Source: Mesoflavibacter sp.
Lineage (GTDB): Bacteria; Pseudomonadota; Alphaproteobacteria; UBA8366; Aestuariispiraceae
Direction of reading: 5' to 3'
NCBI GenBank assembly: GCA_017792345.1
Contig: CP051228.1
Span: 1,860,001-1,924,000 of the forward strand
Length of the DNA: 64,000 nt
This document shows, piece after piece, positions 25,569-33,263 of the stretch. How positions within the stretch are numbered: the first letter of the stretch is position 1; each line of letters opens with the position of its first letter. The notes under the pieces are model-generated. The model was not told where the DNA came from. It was given only the letters and a program-made list of their open reading frames with translations, and searched no databases. Both the position numbers and the translations under genes were made by a program.

Positions 25569-25952
25569 CTAGCGCTCGTCGAGTCCGTTGACGAAGCGTT
25601 GAATGCCGTCCCGGATTCGGGACGAATTGAAATTGATCAGGAAGCCCAGTTTGAAGCCGCCGAGTTTCAGGTAGTTGAGAATCTGCGCCCTGTGGACGTC
25701 GACGATTCTATCCACAGATTTGATTTCGACCACGACCAATCGGTTGATCAGGAGGTCGAGCCGATACCCCTGATCCACTTCGATATCCTGGTATCGAATG
25801 GGGATCGCGACCTGCCGCTCGACCTGCCAATTGCGCAGCTCCAATTCTCGGCACAGGCTTGCCTCATACGCACTTTCCAGCAGCCCCGGGCCAAGAGCCT
25901 TGTGAACCGTCAAGGCGGCGTCGACGACGGAGCGGCCGATCTCATTCTCCAT
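25569..25952 (-). CDS. GxxExxY protein (PD-(D/E)XK nuclease-like)
   Basis: The 127-residue product has the family signature GLLESAY (G23, E26, Y29). Asp66 in YRLDLLI and E76-I-K78 in VVVEIKSV match the PD-(D/E)XK nuclease core, so a nuclease-like fold is expected. Family function is not established to my knowledge. The ATG at 25952 is the first codon after the right inverted repeat. A longer frame upstream would merely translate that repeat into Lys/Ala-rich residues. It is co-oriented with the cob operon, which it interrupts. Confidence 0.85.
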   Translation of the reverse strand: MENEIGRSVVDAALTVHKALGPGLLESAYEASLCRELELRNWQVERQVAIPIRYQDIEVDQGYRLDLLINRLVVVEIKSVDRIVDVHRAQILNYLKLGGFKLGFLINFNSSRIRDGIQRFVNGLDER

Positions 25953-26000
25953 TCCCTTAGCGTCCTTTGCGACCTTCTTGGCGCTCTTCGCGGTTCTCTT
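25953..26000 (-). repeat. Right inverted repeat of the GxxExxY cassette
   Basis: Read on the minus strand, it begins AAGAGAACCGC at 26000 and matches the left arm at 38 of 48 positions. It encodes the final 13 residues (ENREERQEGRKGR) and TAA stop of the CbiG-CobJ frame. Confidence 0.75.
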
Positions 26001-27798
26001 CTCCCTCCCACTTCCCGGCATAGCCGCGCGGGGTGAAGGCGCGTTGGGTGCCGGAATGGTTGAAGGCGCGGGTTTCGCTGGAGCCGAAGACGACGAGGGT
26101 GAACATATCGACCACCGACGGGTCGAAATCGCGCAGATTGGTGACGGTGACGCTTTCTTCCGGCCGGCCGAGCTGGCGGCACAGGGCGACCGGCGTGTCG
26201 TCCGGGCGATGGGCCAGGAAGGTCTCCCGCGCCTCGGGCAGCAGCGTGCGGCGGCGCTGACTTTGCGGGTTGTAGAAGGCGGCGACGAAATCGCCGCGCG
26301 CGGCGGCGTCCAGCCGTTTGCGGATCGCTGCGACCGGGGTCAGCAGGTCGGACAGGCTGATCAGGCAGAAATCGTGGCCCATCGGCGCGCCCAGCCGCGC
26401 GGCGGCCAGTTGGAAGGCGGAAATGCCGGGCACGACCTCGACATCGACACCGCGCAGGGCGCGGTCTTCGGATTTCTCGATCAGCTCGAACACCAGGGTC
26501 GACAGGGCGTAGATGCCGGGATCGCCGGAACAGATCAGCGAGACCGTCTGTCCCTCGGCGGCCAGGGCCAGGGCCTTGGCGGCGCGCGCTTCCTCCGCCC
26601 CCAGATCGCTGTCATGGGTCGGCCGGTCACCGATCAGATCGGCGGCGAGATCGAGATAGAGTTTATAGCCGACCACCGCGTCCGAGGCCAAAATGGCCCG
26701 CGCCGCAGCGCCGGTCCGGTAATCCGCGTCGCCCGGCCCGATGCCGACGACGAACAGGCGGCCCGGCGCGCGTCCGGCATCCGCATCGACCGCCTTGTCC
26801 CGCGCCCGTGCGATGGCGCAGGTATAGGGGCCGCGCCGCTTCTTCTCGACCGCGAAACGGGCATCGCGCCCGGCCAGCGCCAGGGCGGAGGCCTCGGCCA
26901 CGCCGTGACAGCCGATTTCCTGGAAGACCACATCGGACGGATTCGGCAGATGTGGGGTCAGGGCTTCCAATTCCGCGGCAGTGAACAGGCGGATCGGGCG
27001 AACCAGATGCCGGGACGCCGCCTTCAACGCCGCCTCGTCGCCCTTCAGATCGACCGTGCCGATGGCCGCGACGGCGGACGGGTCCAACCCTTCCTCCGCG
27101 AAGACGTCGTTCAGGAAATCGATCAGTCCCTCCGCCGGGGCATGGCGTTCGCAGCCGATCCCGAGCGCCAGTGTCGGCGGGGTCAGGATAACCTGCCCGT
27201 CCGTCGCGGTGACGGCCCGGTCGGTGATCAGCACATCCGGCGTATCCCCCGGCCCGGCGGTCGAGAAGGAGGCATCATACGGCCAATCGGCGGCCCCGCA
27301 TTCGCGGCGCAGGCGGACGGGTTCCCCGGCCAGCAGACGCGCGGTGACACCCTTGACCGTGTCCGGCGTTTTCAGGGTCCATCCGGCGGGCGGATCGTCC
27401 AGGGCGAAGCCCAGGCGCCGATCTCCGGCGGTGGTCACGGCCGCCGCGCCGCCCAGCCCTTGCGCCAGTCTCTCGGCCAGTGCGTTCGCGCCACGATGAC
27501 CGCCCAGCAGCGGCACGGCGGTCTGACCGTCTTCGGACAGGGCCAGCACCGGCGCATCCTGCCATTTGTCGTTCAGGATAGGCGCCAGGGCCCGGATCAG
27601 GATGCCCGCCGCGCAGAGGCCAACAATGCTCCAGCCCTCGGCATAGAGTGTGCGGATGCAGTCCACCGTATCGTCGAAGTCCCGGTCCGCGCCATCGACA
27701 CGGCCCGTCCGTCCGAAGATTACGGCATCTGGGATCAGGGATTTGACGCGCCGGGCGGTCTCGCCGCCGCGCGCGGTCAGAGCCAGGATCGCGATCAT
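25957..27798 (-). CDS. CbiG-CobJ/CbiH fusion (cobalt-precorrin-5A hydrolase + precorrin-3B C17-methyltransferase)
   Basis: The 613-residue protein fuses two corrin-ring enzymes. Residues about 1-340 resemble CbiG: GLCAAGILIRALAP, a GGHRGANALAERLA segment, and a CobE/CbiG C-terminal part with LGIGCER. Residues about 345-600 are a CobJ/CbiH ring-contraction methylase, with LFVVGIGPGD, CSGDPGIYAL and PGISAFQLAAARLGAPMGHD. CbiG is a mark of the early-cobalt (anaerobic-type) route. Its ATG overlaps the cobI stop (ATGA). The last 13 residues come from the inserted cassette's repeat, so the native C-terminus is altered. Confidence 0.9.
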   Translation of the reverse strand: MIAILALTARGGETARRVKSLIPDAVIFGRTGRVDGADRDFDDTVDCIRTLYAEGWSIVGLCAAGILIRALAPILNDKWQDAPVLALSEDGQTAVPLLGGHRGANALAERLAQGLGGAAAVTTAGDRRLGFALDDPPAGWTLKTPDTVKGVTARLLAGEPVRLRRECGAADWPYDASFSTAGPGDTPDVLITDRAVTATDGQVILTPPTLALGIGCERHAPAEGLIDFLNDVFAEEGLDPSAVAAIGTVDLKGDEAALKAASRHLVRPIRLFTAAELEALTPHLPNPSDVVFQEIGCHGVAEASALALAGRDARFAVEKKRRGPYTCAIARARDKAVDADAGRAPGRLFVVGIGPGDADYRTGAAARAILASDAVVGYKLYLDLAADLIGDRPTHDSDLGAEEARAAKALALAAEGQTVSLICSGDPGIYALSTLVFELIEKSEDRALRGVDVEVVPGISAFQLAAARLGAPMGHDFCLISLSDLLTPVAAIRKRLDAAARGDFVAAFYNPQSQRRRTLLPEARETFLAHRPDDTPVALCRQLGRPEESVTVTNLRDFDPSVVDMFTLVVFGSSETRAFNHSGTQRAFTPRGYAGKWEGEENREERQEGRKGR

Positions 27799-28532
27799 TC
27801 CGCCGCTTCCCCCTTGCCGTCGATCCAGGCGTCCTTGCGGCGATGGACCAGGACCATGCTGAAATAGGGCGCCGTCTCGTTGGGATAGTCGGCCAGCGGG
27901 CAGACGGTCTGCCGGTCGCCCATCGTGGCGTGTCCGACATAGCGCGCGGCATCCGTCAGGCCCGCCGCCTTCAGCGCGCGGCGCAGTTTCGGCAAGTGAC
28001 GGCCGATCTTTATCACCGCCGCCGCATCGATCTGGGTCAGGCGGCGGGTCAGTTCCTCCTCGTCCAGCGGGGCCGGCAGGACGGTCAGAACATCGTTGCG
28101 CGCGGCCAGCGGCGCCCCGGTCGCGGCGGCGGTCGCCATCAGGCTGGAGACACCGGGCACGACCTCGACGGAATAGGCCTCCGACAGCCGCCCGAACAGA
28201 TACATGAAGGAGCCGTAAAAGAACGGGTCGCCCTCGCACAGGACCGCGACGTCGTTTCCGGCATCCAGTTCGGCCGCGATCTCGACCGCCGCTTCGTCAT
28301 AGACCTGCTGCGCCGGGAAGCGTTTCACATCCATCGGCATGCGGATCGGGATTTCCCGGTGGTGGCCGTCCAGATGCGGCGCGGCGATCCCGCGCGCCAT
28401 GGACTCGCCTTCCAGCGGCGCGGGCCAGGCCAGAACATCCGTTTCGCGCAGAATGCGCAGGGCCTTCAGCGTGATCAGTTCCGGGTCGCCGGGGCCGACG
28501 CCCAGGCCGTACAGGGTGCCTTTGGTGCTCAA
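27795..28532 (-). CDS. cobI: Precorrin-2/cobalt-factor II C20-methyltransferase
   Basis: CobI (CbiL) adds a methyl group at C20 before ring contraction. The 245-residue protein has LYGLGVGPGDPELITLKALR, CEGDPFFYGSFMYLF and VVPGVSSLMATAAATGAPLA, all typical. The start is TTG at 28532, overlapping the cobL stop as TTGA. An AAGGAAA site upstream supports it and no ATG occurs until far inside the domain. Coupled translation with cobL and cobJ is likely. Confidence 0.94.
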   Translation of the reverse strand: MSTKGTLYGLGVGPGDPELITLKALRILRETDVLAWPAPLEGESMARGIAAPHLDGHHREIPIRMPMDVKRFPAQQVYDEAAVEIAAELDAGNDVAVLCEGDPFFYGSFMYLFGRLSEAYSVEVVPGVSSLMATAAATGAPLAARNDVLTVLPAPLDEEELTRRLTQIDAAAVIKIGRHLPKLRRALKAAGLTDAARYVGHATMGDRQTVCPLADYPNETAPYFSMVLVHRRKDAWIDGKGEAAE

Positions 28533-29740
28533 ACGGGTTTCCTTACGCTGAATTGGGTCACTGTCATCAGGGGCTTCCAGCCGCGATAGGGGCCGACCGG
28601 TTCCATCCGCGACACGGCGATGCGGGCCAGCTCTCCGCCCCAATCGGAGTGCAACTGGGTCAGGATCGTCTCGCCTTCCAGAGTCACGACATTGGCGACC
28701 AGCACGCCGCCGGGGGCCAAACGGTCCCAGCAGCGCGCCGCCATATCCGGCCCGGTCAGACCGCCGCCGATGAAGATCGCGTCCGGCGCGCCCTCGGCCT
28801 CGTCCAAGGCGTCCGGCGCGGGGCCCTCGATCAGGTCCAGATGCGGAACCCCCAATGTCGCGGCGTTGCGGGCGATCAGGCGGCAGCGCGTCTTATCGCG
28901 TTCGAAGGCGACCGCATGGCCGCCCGCACGCATCCATTCAATGGCGATGGACCCGCAGCCCGCGCCGACATCCCACAGGGTGGCGCCGCGCCGGGGCATC
29001 AGCTTCGCCAGGGTCGCCGCGCGGACCTCGCGCTTGGTCAATTGGCCGTCATGATGGAAGGCGTCGTCCGGCAGGCCCGGGCCGCGATACAGGATACGTG
29101 TGCCCGGTTCGGCGCGGCATTCGACCGCGATCGTGTTCAAATCGGCGCCGGGCGCCGCATCCCAGCCGCGCGCCGTGCCGTCGAAAATGCGCTCCTTCGC
29201 GCCGCCCAGATGTTCCAGCACCCAGATAAGGCTGGCACCATATCCCTCTGCGGTCAGCATCCCGGCGACCTCTGCCGGGGTCCGGGCGTTTTCGGACAGG
29301 ATGAACAGTTTCGCGCCCGGCTCGATCTGCGCCGCCAGCAGGCTCAGCGGCCGGCCGTGCAGGGTCATCCGCGTCACGTCTTCCAACGGCCAGCCCAGCC
29401 GTGCGGCAGCCAAGGAGAAGGCGCCTGGCGCGGGCAGCACGGTCAGCGCGTCGCGCCCGAATTCCCGACCCAAAGTGACGCCGATGCCGTAGCTCATCGG
29501 GTCGCCGGTCGCCAGGACGCAGACCGCCTTGCCCTTGCGCGCGGCGATGTCACCGACCGTGTCCGTCAGCGGCACGCGCCAGGTCAGGCGCTCGGCCGGA
29601 TGGGTTTCCGGGATCATCGCCAGATGGCGTTTGCCGCCCAGCAGGACCTCCGCCCCGTCGATCAGCGCGCGGCCCGCCGGGGGCACGCCGTCGAGACCGT
29701 CTTCCCCGATCCCGACGATGGACAGCCAGGCGTCGCTCAT
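28529..29740 (-). CDS. cobL: Precorrin-6Y C5,15-methyltransferase/decarboxylase (CbiE-CbiT fusion)
   Basis: CobL methylates C5 and C15 and removes the C12 acetate carboxyl. The 403-residue protein has an N-terminal CbiE-like tetrapyrrole methylase (WLSIVGIGEDGLDGVPPAGR, then LATGDPMSYGIG). A C-terminal CbiT-like class I methylase follows (LWDVGAGCGSIAIEWMR, then IFIGGG). Fusion is normal in this class. The ATG overlaps the cobH stop (ATGA). Confidence 0.95.
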   Translation of the reverse strand: MSDAWLSIVGIGEDGLDGVPPAGRALIDGAEVLLGGKRHLAMIPETHPAERLTWRVPLTDTVGDIAARKGKAVCVLATGDPMSYGIGVTLGREFGRDALTVLPAPGAFSLAAARLGWPLEDVTRMTLHGRPLSLLAAQIEPGAKLFILSENARTPAEVAGMLTAEGYGASLIWVLEHLGGAKERIFDGTARGWDAAPGADLNTIAVECRAEPGTRILYRGPGLPDDAFHHDGQLTKREVRAATLAKLMPRRGATLWDVGAGCGSIAIEWMRAGGHAVAFERDKTRCRLIARNAATLGVPHLDLIEGPAPDALDEAEGAPDAIFIGGGLTGPDMAARCWDRLAPGGVLVANVVTLEGETILTQLHSDWGGELARIAVSRMEPVGPYRGWKPLMTVTQFSVRKPV

Positions 29741-30369
29741 GTCTCAAGTTCTCCGCACAGGGCGTTGACCGCCGCCGCCGCATAGGCGCTGCCGCCTTCG
29801 CGGCCGGTCAGGGCGATATGGGGCAGGCCGCTGGCGACCAGCGCGTCTTTCGATTCCGCCGCGCCGACAAAGCCGACGGGAAAGCCCAGAATCAAGGCGG
29901 GCTTCGGGAAGCCCTGATCGATGCGCTCCAGCAGGTGGAACAAGGCGGTCGGCGCGTTGCCGATGGCGACCACAGCGCCGTCCAGCCAGGGCTCCCACAG
30001 GTCGACCGCCGCCGCGGAACGGGTCGTGCCCAGGTGCTGGGCCAGCGGCGCGACTGCGCCGAGACCCAAGGTACACAATACATCGTTCTTTGCGGGCAGC
30101 CGCGACCGGATGATGCCCTTGCTGACCATTTCCACATCACAGAGGACCGGGCATCCGGCCTTAAGCGCGTCGCGGCCCGCCGTAACCGCATCGTCGCTGG
30201 CGGTCAGGTTGGCCAGGATATCGGGCCGACCGCCGGTATGGACCAGCCGGATCGCGACCGTGTGCAGGTCCTCTGGCACGCCGCTCAGATCCGTCGCCTC
30301 GCGGATCAGCCGTGCGCTTTCGCGATAGATCGCGGCCGGGTCCTTGATGTACTCGTAGGGCGGCTTCAT
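29737..30369 (-). CDS. cobH: Precorrin-8X methylmutase
   Basis: CobH (CbiC) moves the C11 methyl group to C12, giving hydrogenobyrinate or cobyrinate. The 210-residue protein starts MKPPYEYIKDPAAIYRESA, with the conserved IRLVHTGG catalytic His segment near residue 45 and a C-terminal GREGGSAYAAAAVNAL. The ATG overlaps the preceding stop (ATGA). Some longer upstream frame is open but reads a shadow of the neighbouring gene. Confidence 0.95.
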   Translation of the reverse strand: MKPPYEYIKDPAAIYRESARLIREATDLSGVPEDLHTVAIRLVHTGGRPDILANLTASDDAVTAGRDALKAGCPVLCDVEMVSKGIIRSRLPAKNDVLCTLGLGAVAPLAQHLGTTRSAAAVDLWEPWLDGAVVAIGNAPTALFHLLERIDQGFPKPALILGFPVGFVGAAESKDALVASGLPHIALTGREGGSAYAAAAVNALCGELET

Positions 30370-31283
30370 GCGGCGGCCTCCAGGGGTTCGGGCCGGTCGG
30401 TCACACCCAGGATCCAGGCCTCTTCCGTCTCGACGGCGTGGCGTTCCGCGTCGGTCAGGGCCGGGTCGGCGGCGAACAGGGCGGGCAGCCGTCCGGCCGC
30501 ATCCCAGCGCGCCAAGGCCTTCGCCATGGCGGAAACCTGGCCCGCATCCTTCGGCAGGCCGGGCAGCGCCTCCGGCGGCACCAGGGACGGATAGATTTCC
30601 GCCAGGATCACCTGGGCCTCCGGGCAGTCGGCCAGCCCGGTCTCGAACGGCCAAATCTGCGTGCGGAAGGCCAGCCGCCCGTCGGTGCGCAGGGCCCAGA
30701 CCCTGGGGATGCCGGTCAGCGCCTGACTGCCGACGGATCCGGTATAGGCCAGTTTCCAGACCGGCTGGGTCGTGCGCACCCGCGCCTCGCACAGGCGGCG
30801 TTCGGACAAATCGTCCGGCCCGTGCGGCCGCCGGTCGCGGCGCAGCAGATGGGGCCGCTCCCGGTTGCCGTCATGGCCCCAGAAGGGGAAAGCCTCGCCG
30901 GTCAGCGCCCGGTTCAGCGCCTCGCCGACATCGAAGCGGTTGTTGGCATTGTCCGCCGCGTCGTCCAGCAGCGCGTCGATCTGGGCCCAGATGCGCCGCC
31001 AGACCAACCCGTCATGGCCCAGCGCCGCCCCGGTGCCACGCGGATAGCCGAAGGGGAAGTCGAAGCCCGTCAGCACCCGTTTGCCCCGGTCGGCCCGGTT
31101 CGCGATCAGCCCCGCCAGACGGTCCGTCGCCTCGGCGCGGGTCGCTGGATTTTCCAGGACGCTGCGCCGGACCCGTCCGTCGGACAGGCGGTCGACGCAG
31201 GCGATCCAGATCGAATCCTTACCCCGCCGCGGCACGGCGGCGGCGGACCAATCGACCATGATGTAGCTGTCGAAGGCGGGCAT
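30366..31283 (-). CDS. Uncharacterised cob-operon protein, RNase H-like (DUF429-like) fold possible
   Basis: The 305-residue protein sits between cbiX and cobH with tight spacing (16 bases after cbiX, ATGA overlap with cobH), so it belongs to the operon. The N-terminus YIMVDWSAAAVPRRGKDSIW resembles the first strand and Asp of RNase H-like/DUF429 proteins. A second acidic segment TGFDFPFGYPRGT follows near residue 75. I do not know a function. Its place suggests a role in corrin synthesis or its control, which is inference only. Confidence 0.6.
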   Translation of the reverse strand: MPAFDSYIMVDWSAAAVPRRGKDSIWIACVDRLSDGRVRRSVLENPATRAEATDRLAGLIANRADRGKRVLTGFDFPFGYPRGTGAALGHDGLVWRRIWAQIDALLDDAADNANNRFDVGEALNRALTGEAFPFWGHDGNRERPHLLRRDRRPHGPDDLSERRLCEARVRTTQPVWKLAYTGSVGSQALTGIPRVWALRTDGRLAFRTQIWPFETGLADCPEAQVILAEIYPSLVPPEALPGLPKDAGQVSAMAKALARWDAAGRLPALFAADPALTDAERHAVETEEAWILGVTDRPEPLEAAA

Positions 31284-31299
31284 GGCGTCCGGGTCCGGC

Positions 31300-32502
31300 C
31301 TATTCGGAACGCGGCAGTTTCACGCCCTCTTTCATGCTGCGCGGCCCATGCGGATGGTCCGCCTGCGGATAGGGGTGATGATGGTGGTCGTGCCCATGAT
31401 CGTGGCCGTGCCCGTGGGAATGCCCATGGGAATGGTCATGCCCGTGGTCGTGATCATGCGAATGGCCATGATGTTGGTGATCATGATGGTGGTGATGGCC
31501 ATGGTCATGATGGTGATCGTGTCCGTGGTCGTGCCCATGGTCGTGATGGTGGTCCGTTTGGGCCGGGCCGGTACCGATGCCTTCCACGTGATGGTGGTGG
31601 CTTTCCTGCGGCAGGCCGACCTCGTCCTCGAAACCCAGGACCTGGGCGCGGAACTTGCACATCTGGCAGTTCATGTTGTTCGCGCCCTGCAGAATCTCCA
31701 TCACCCGCTCGACGAAGGTATCCATCACCGACGGGTGGTCGTTCAGATAGCCCGCCTTGACGAATTCGATCTCCGGATGCCGTTCCGCGACCTTGTCGGT
31801 GTAGTCGTAGATCCGGTTCACCAGAATGCCGGTAAACAGGAAATACGGGAACACGACGATCCGCTTGTAGCCCATGCGCGCGCAATGCTCGAGCGCCGGT
31901 TCGGTCAGCGGGAAGGTGACGCCGGAATAGCCGACCTCGCACCAGCCGAATCCCAGGCCTTCCCACAGCATGCGGGCGACTTTGGCGACGTTGGAATTGG
32001 CATCCGGGTCCGACGCGCCGCGCCCGATGACACATAGCAGCGTATCGTGACGCGCGATGCTGTCGTCGCATTTGGCCAGCGCTTCCTCGATGCGCGCGCC
32101 GGCGGCGTGCAGCATCTTCAGATCGACCGCGAGTTCCCGGGCATAGGTGATCGTCAGACCGGGATTCTGCGCCTGATAGGTGTTCAGCACCGACGGAATG
32201 TCGTTCTTGGCATGACCGGCGGCGAACAACATGCCCGGCACCGCCAGAACCTTGGTCACGCCCTGGTCGTGCAGCTTGTCCAGCCCGGTGCGGATGATCG
32301 GCGTGGCGAATTCCAGAAAGCCGTATTCGACCGGCAGATGCGGCCAGCGCGCCTTCAGCGTCTCGCCGATCTGCTGGAATTCGGAAACGGCACCGGTATC
32401 GCGGCTGCCATGGCCGCAGACCATGATGCCGACTTTCTCGCCGTCGATATGGGTGGGAATCTCGTTTGCGGGCGCCGTCACCGGCGCGCTTGCTACGGAC
32501 AT
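31300..32502 (-). CDS. cbiX: Long-form CbiX sirohydrochlorin cobaltochelatase with His-rich tail
   Basis: CbiX inserts Co2+ into sirohydrochlorin, the committing step to B12. The 400-residue protein has two chelatase half-domains: VCGHGSRDTGAVSEF with the metal-site His near residue 33, and the second starting about residue 145. An MNCQMC sequence (about 279-284) matches the MxCxxC Fe-S motif described in Bacillus CbiX. The C-terminal tail (about 302-383) holds about 42 histidines with Asp and Gly, likely for cobalt storage or delivery. The ATG at 32502 has GGACGGGGG upstream. It heads the corrin operon. Confidence 0.93.
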   Translation of the reverse strand: MSVASAPVTAPANEIPTHIDGEKVGIMVCGHGSRDTGAVSEFQQIGETLKARWPHLPVEYGFLEFATPIIRTGLDKLHDQGVTKVLAVPGMLFAAGHAKNDIPSVLNTYQAQNPGLTITYARELAVDLKMLHAAGARIEEALAKCDDSIARHDTLLCVIGRGASDPDANSNVAKVARMLWEGLGFGWCEVGYSGVTFPLTEPALEHCARMGYKRIVVFPYFLFTGILVNRIYDYTDKVAERHPEIEFVKAGYLNDHPSVMDTFVERVMEILQGANNMNCQMCKFRAQVLGFEDEVGLPQESHHHHVEGIGTGPAQTDHHHDHGHDHGHDHHHDHGHHHHHDHQHHGHSHDHDHGHDHSHGHSHGHGHDHGHDHHHHPYPQADHPHGPRSMKEGVKLPRSE

Positions 32503-32671
32503 ATTTGCCCCCGTCCTGACCTGTGGGTTCGCATTATGGTTCACCCGGCGCCGCATTTGCCCCCGCGTCCGGTAGGGTGCTCATAGGCAAAAGACCTAAC
32601 AGAGCGCCCCGCGCCCGTCAGCCTCAAAACCGCCGAAGAGTTTTGAAATCGCGACCAAATGCGTCGCGGCG

Positions 32672-33226
32672 CTACCCCCGCGGGGCGTGCTTGTTCAGGA
32701 TGCGCTGCAGGGTGCGGCGGTGCATTTTCAGGCGGCGCGCGGTCTCGGAGACGTTGCGGTTGCACTGTTCGAAGACGCGCTGGATATGTTCCCAGCGCAC
32801 CCGGTCGGCGGACATCGGGTCTTCCGGCGGCGGCGGCAGGGGGCGGTCTTCCTCCAGCAGCGCGGCGGCGATCTGGTCGGCGTCGGCGGGCTTGGCCAGA
32901 TAGTCGACGGCACCCTTCTTCACCGCGCTGACGGCGCTGGCGATATTGCCATAGCCGGTCAGCATCACGATGCGGATATCCGGCCGCGCGTCGCGCAGCG
33001 CCTCGACCACGTCCAGGCCGTTGCCGTCCTCCAGACGCATGTCGACGATGGCATAGGCGGGCGGACGTTCCGCCGCGGCTTCCAACCCTTCCGCAACCCC
33101 GGCGGCGCCGGTCACCACGAAACCGCGCTGTTCCATCGCCCGGCTCAGCCGGTTGCGCAGCGGGCTGTCGTCGTCGACGATCAGCAGGGTCTTTTCCCGA
33201 AGGTGCGAGGGAAGGGTTTCGGCCAT
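32672..33226 (-). CDS. regA: Redox response regulator RegA/ActR/PrrA
   Basis: The 184-residue protein has a receiver domain with acidic pocket LLIVDDDSPLR, phosphoacceptor Asp in IVDMRLEDGNG, and Lys in YLAKPAD. A Pro-rich linker (PLPPPPEDP) and a Fis-type helix-turn-helix SETARRLKMHRRTLQRILNK follow. The near-invariant C-terminal helix identifies the RegA family. These regulators adjust respiration, photosynthesis, CO2 and nitrogen fixation to redox state. The partner kinase gene ends 37 bases upstream. Confidence 0.95.
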   Translation of the reverse strand: MAETLPSHLREKTLLIVDDDSPLRNRLSRAMEQRGFVVTGAAGVAEGLEAAAERPPAYAIVDMRLEDGNGLDVVEALRDARPDIRIVMLTGYGNIASAVSAVKKGAVDYLAKPADADQIAAALLEEDRPLPPPPEDPMSADRVRWEHIQRVFEQCNRNVSETARRLKMHRRTLQRILNKHAPRG

Positions 33227-33263
33227 GCGCGGTTCCTTGCGAATTCAGCGGGTCATTGAAGGG

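Larger units (their letters stand above)
25518..26000 (-). mobile_element. Inverted-repeat-flanked cassette carrying a GxxExxY gene
   Basis: A 483-bp unit is bounded by 48-base imperfect inverted repeats (25518-25565 and 25953-26000) that match at 38 of 48 positions with no gaps. CTCC occurs directly outside each end (25514-25517 and 26001-26004), which may be a 4-bp target duplication. The unit contains one gene. It lies between cobJ and cobM, is lower in GC (28 of 60 at 25621-25680), and supplies the last 13 codons and the stop of the cobJ frame. No transposase is present, so any movement would need help in trans. Confidence 0.65.

Noticed and set aside
31300-31620. Tandem repeat DNA element or minisatellite
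   Set aside because: The repetitive CAT/CAC pattern is explained by the His-rich tail of CbiX; the spacing is irregular.
32503-32671. Cobalamin riboswitch upstream of cbiX
   Set aside because: A GGTCAGGA sequence recalls part of the B12 box, but the rest of the conserved core is not present in the 170-base leader.
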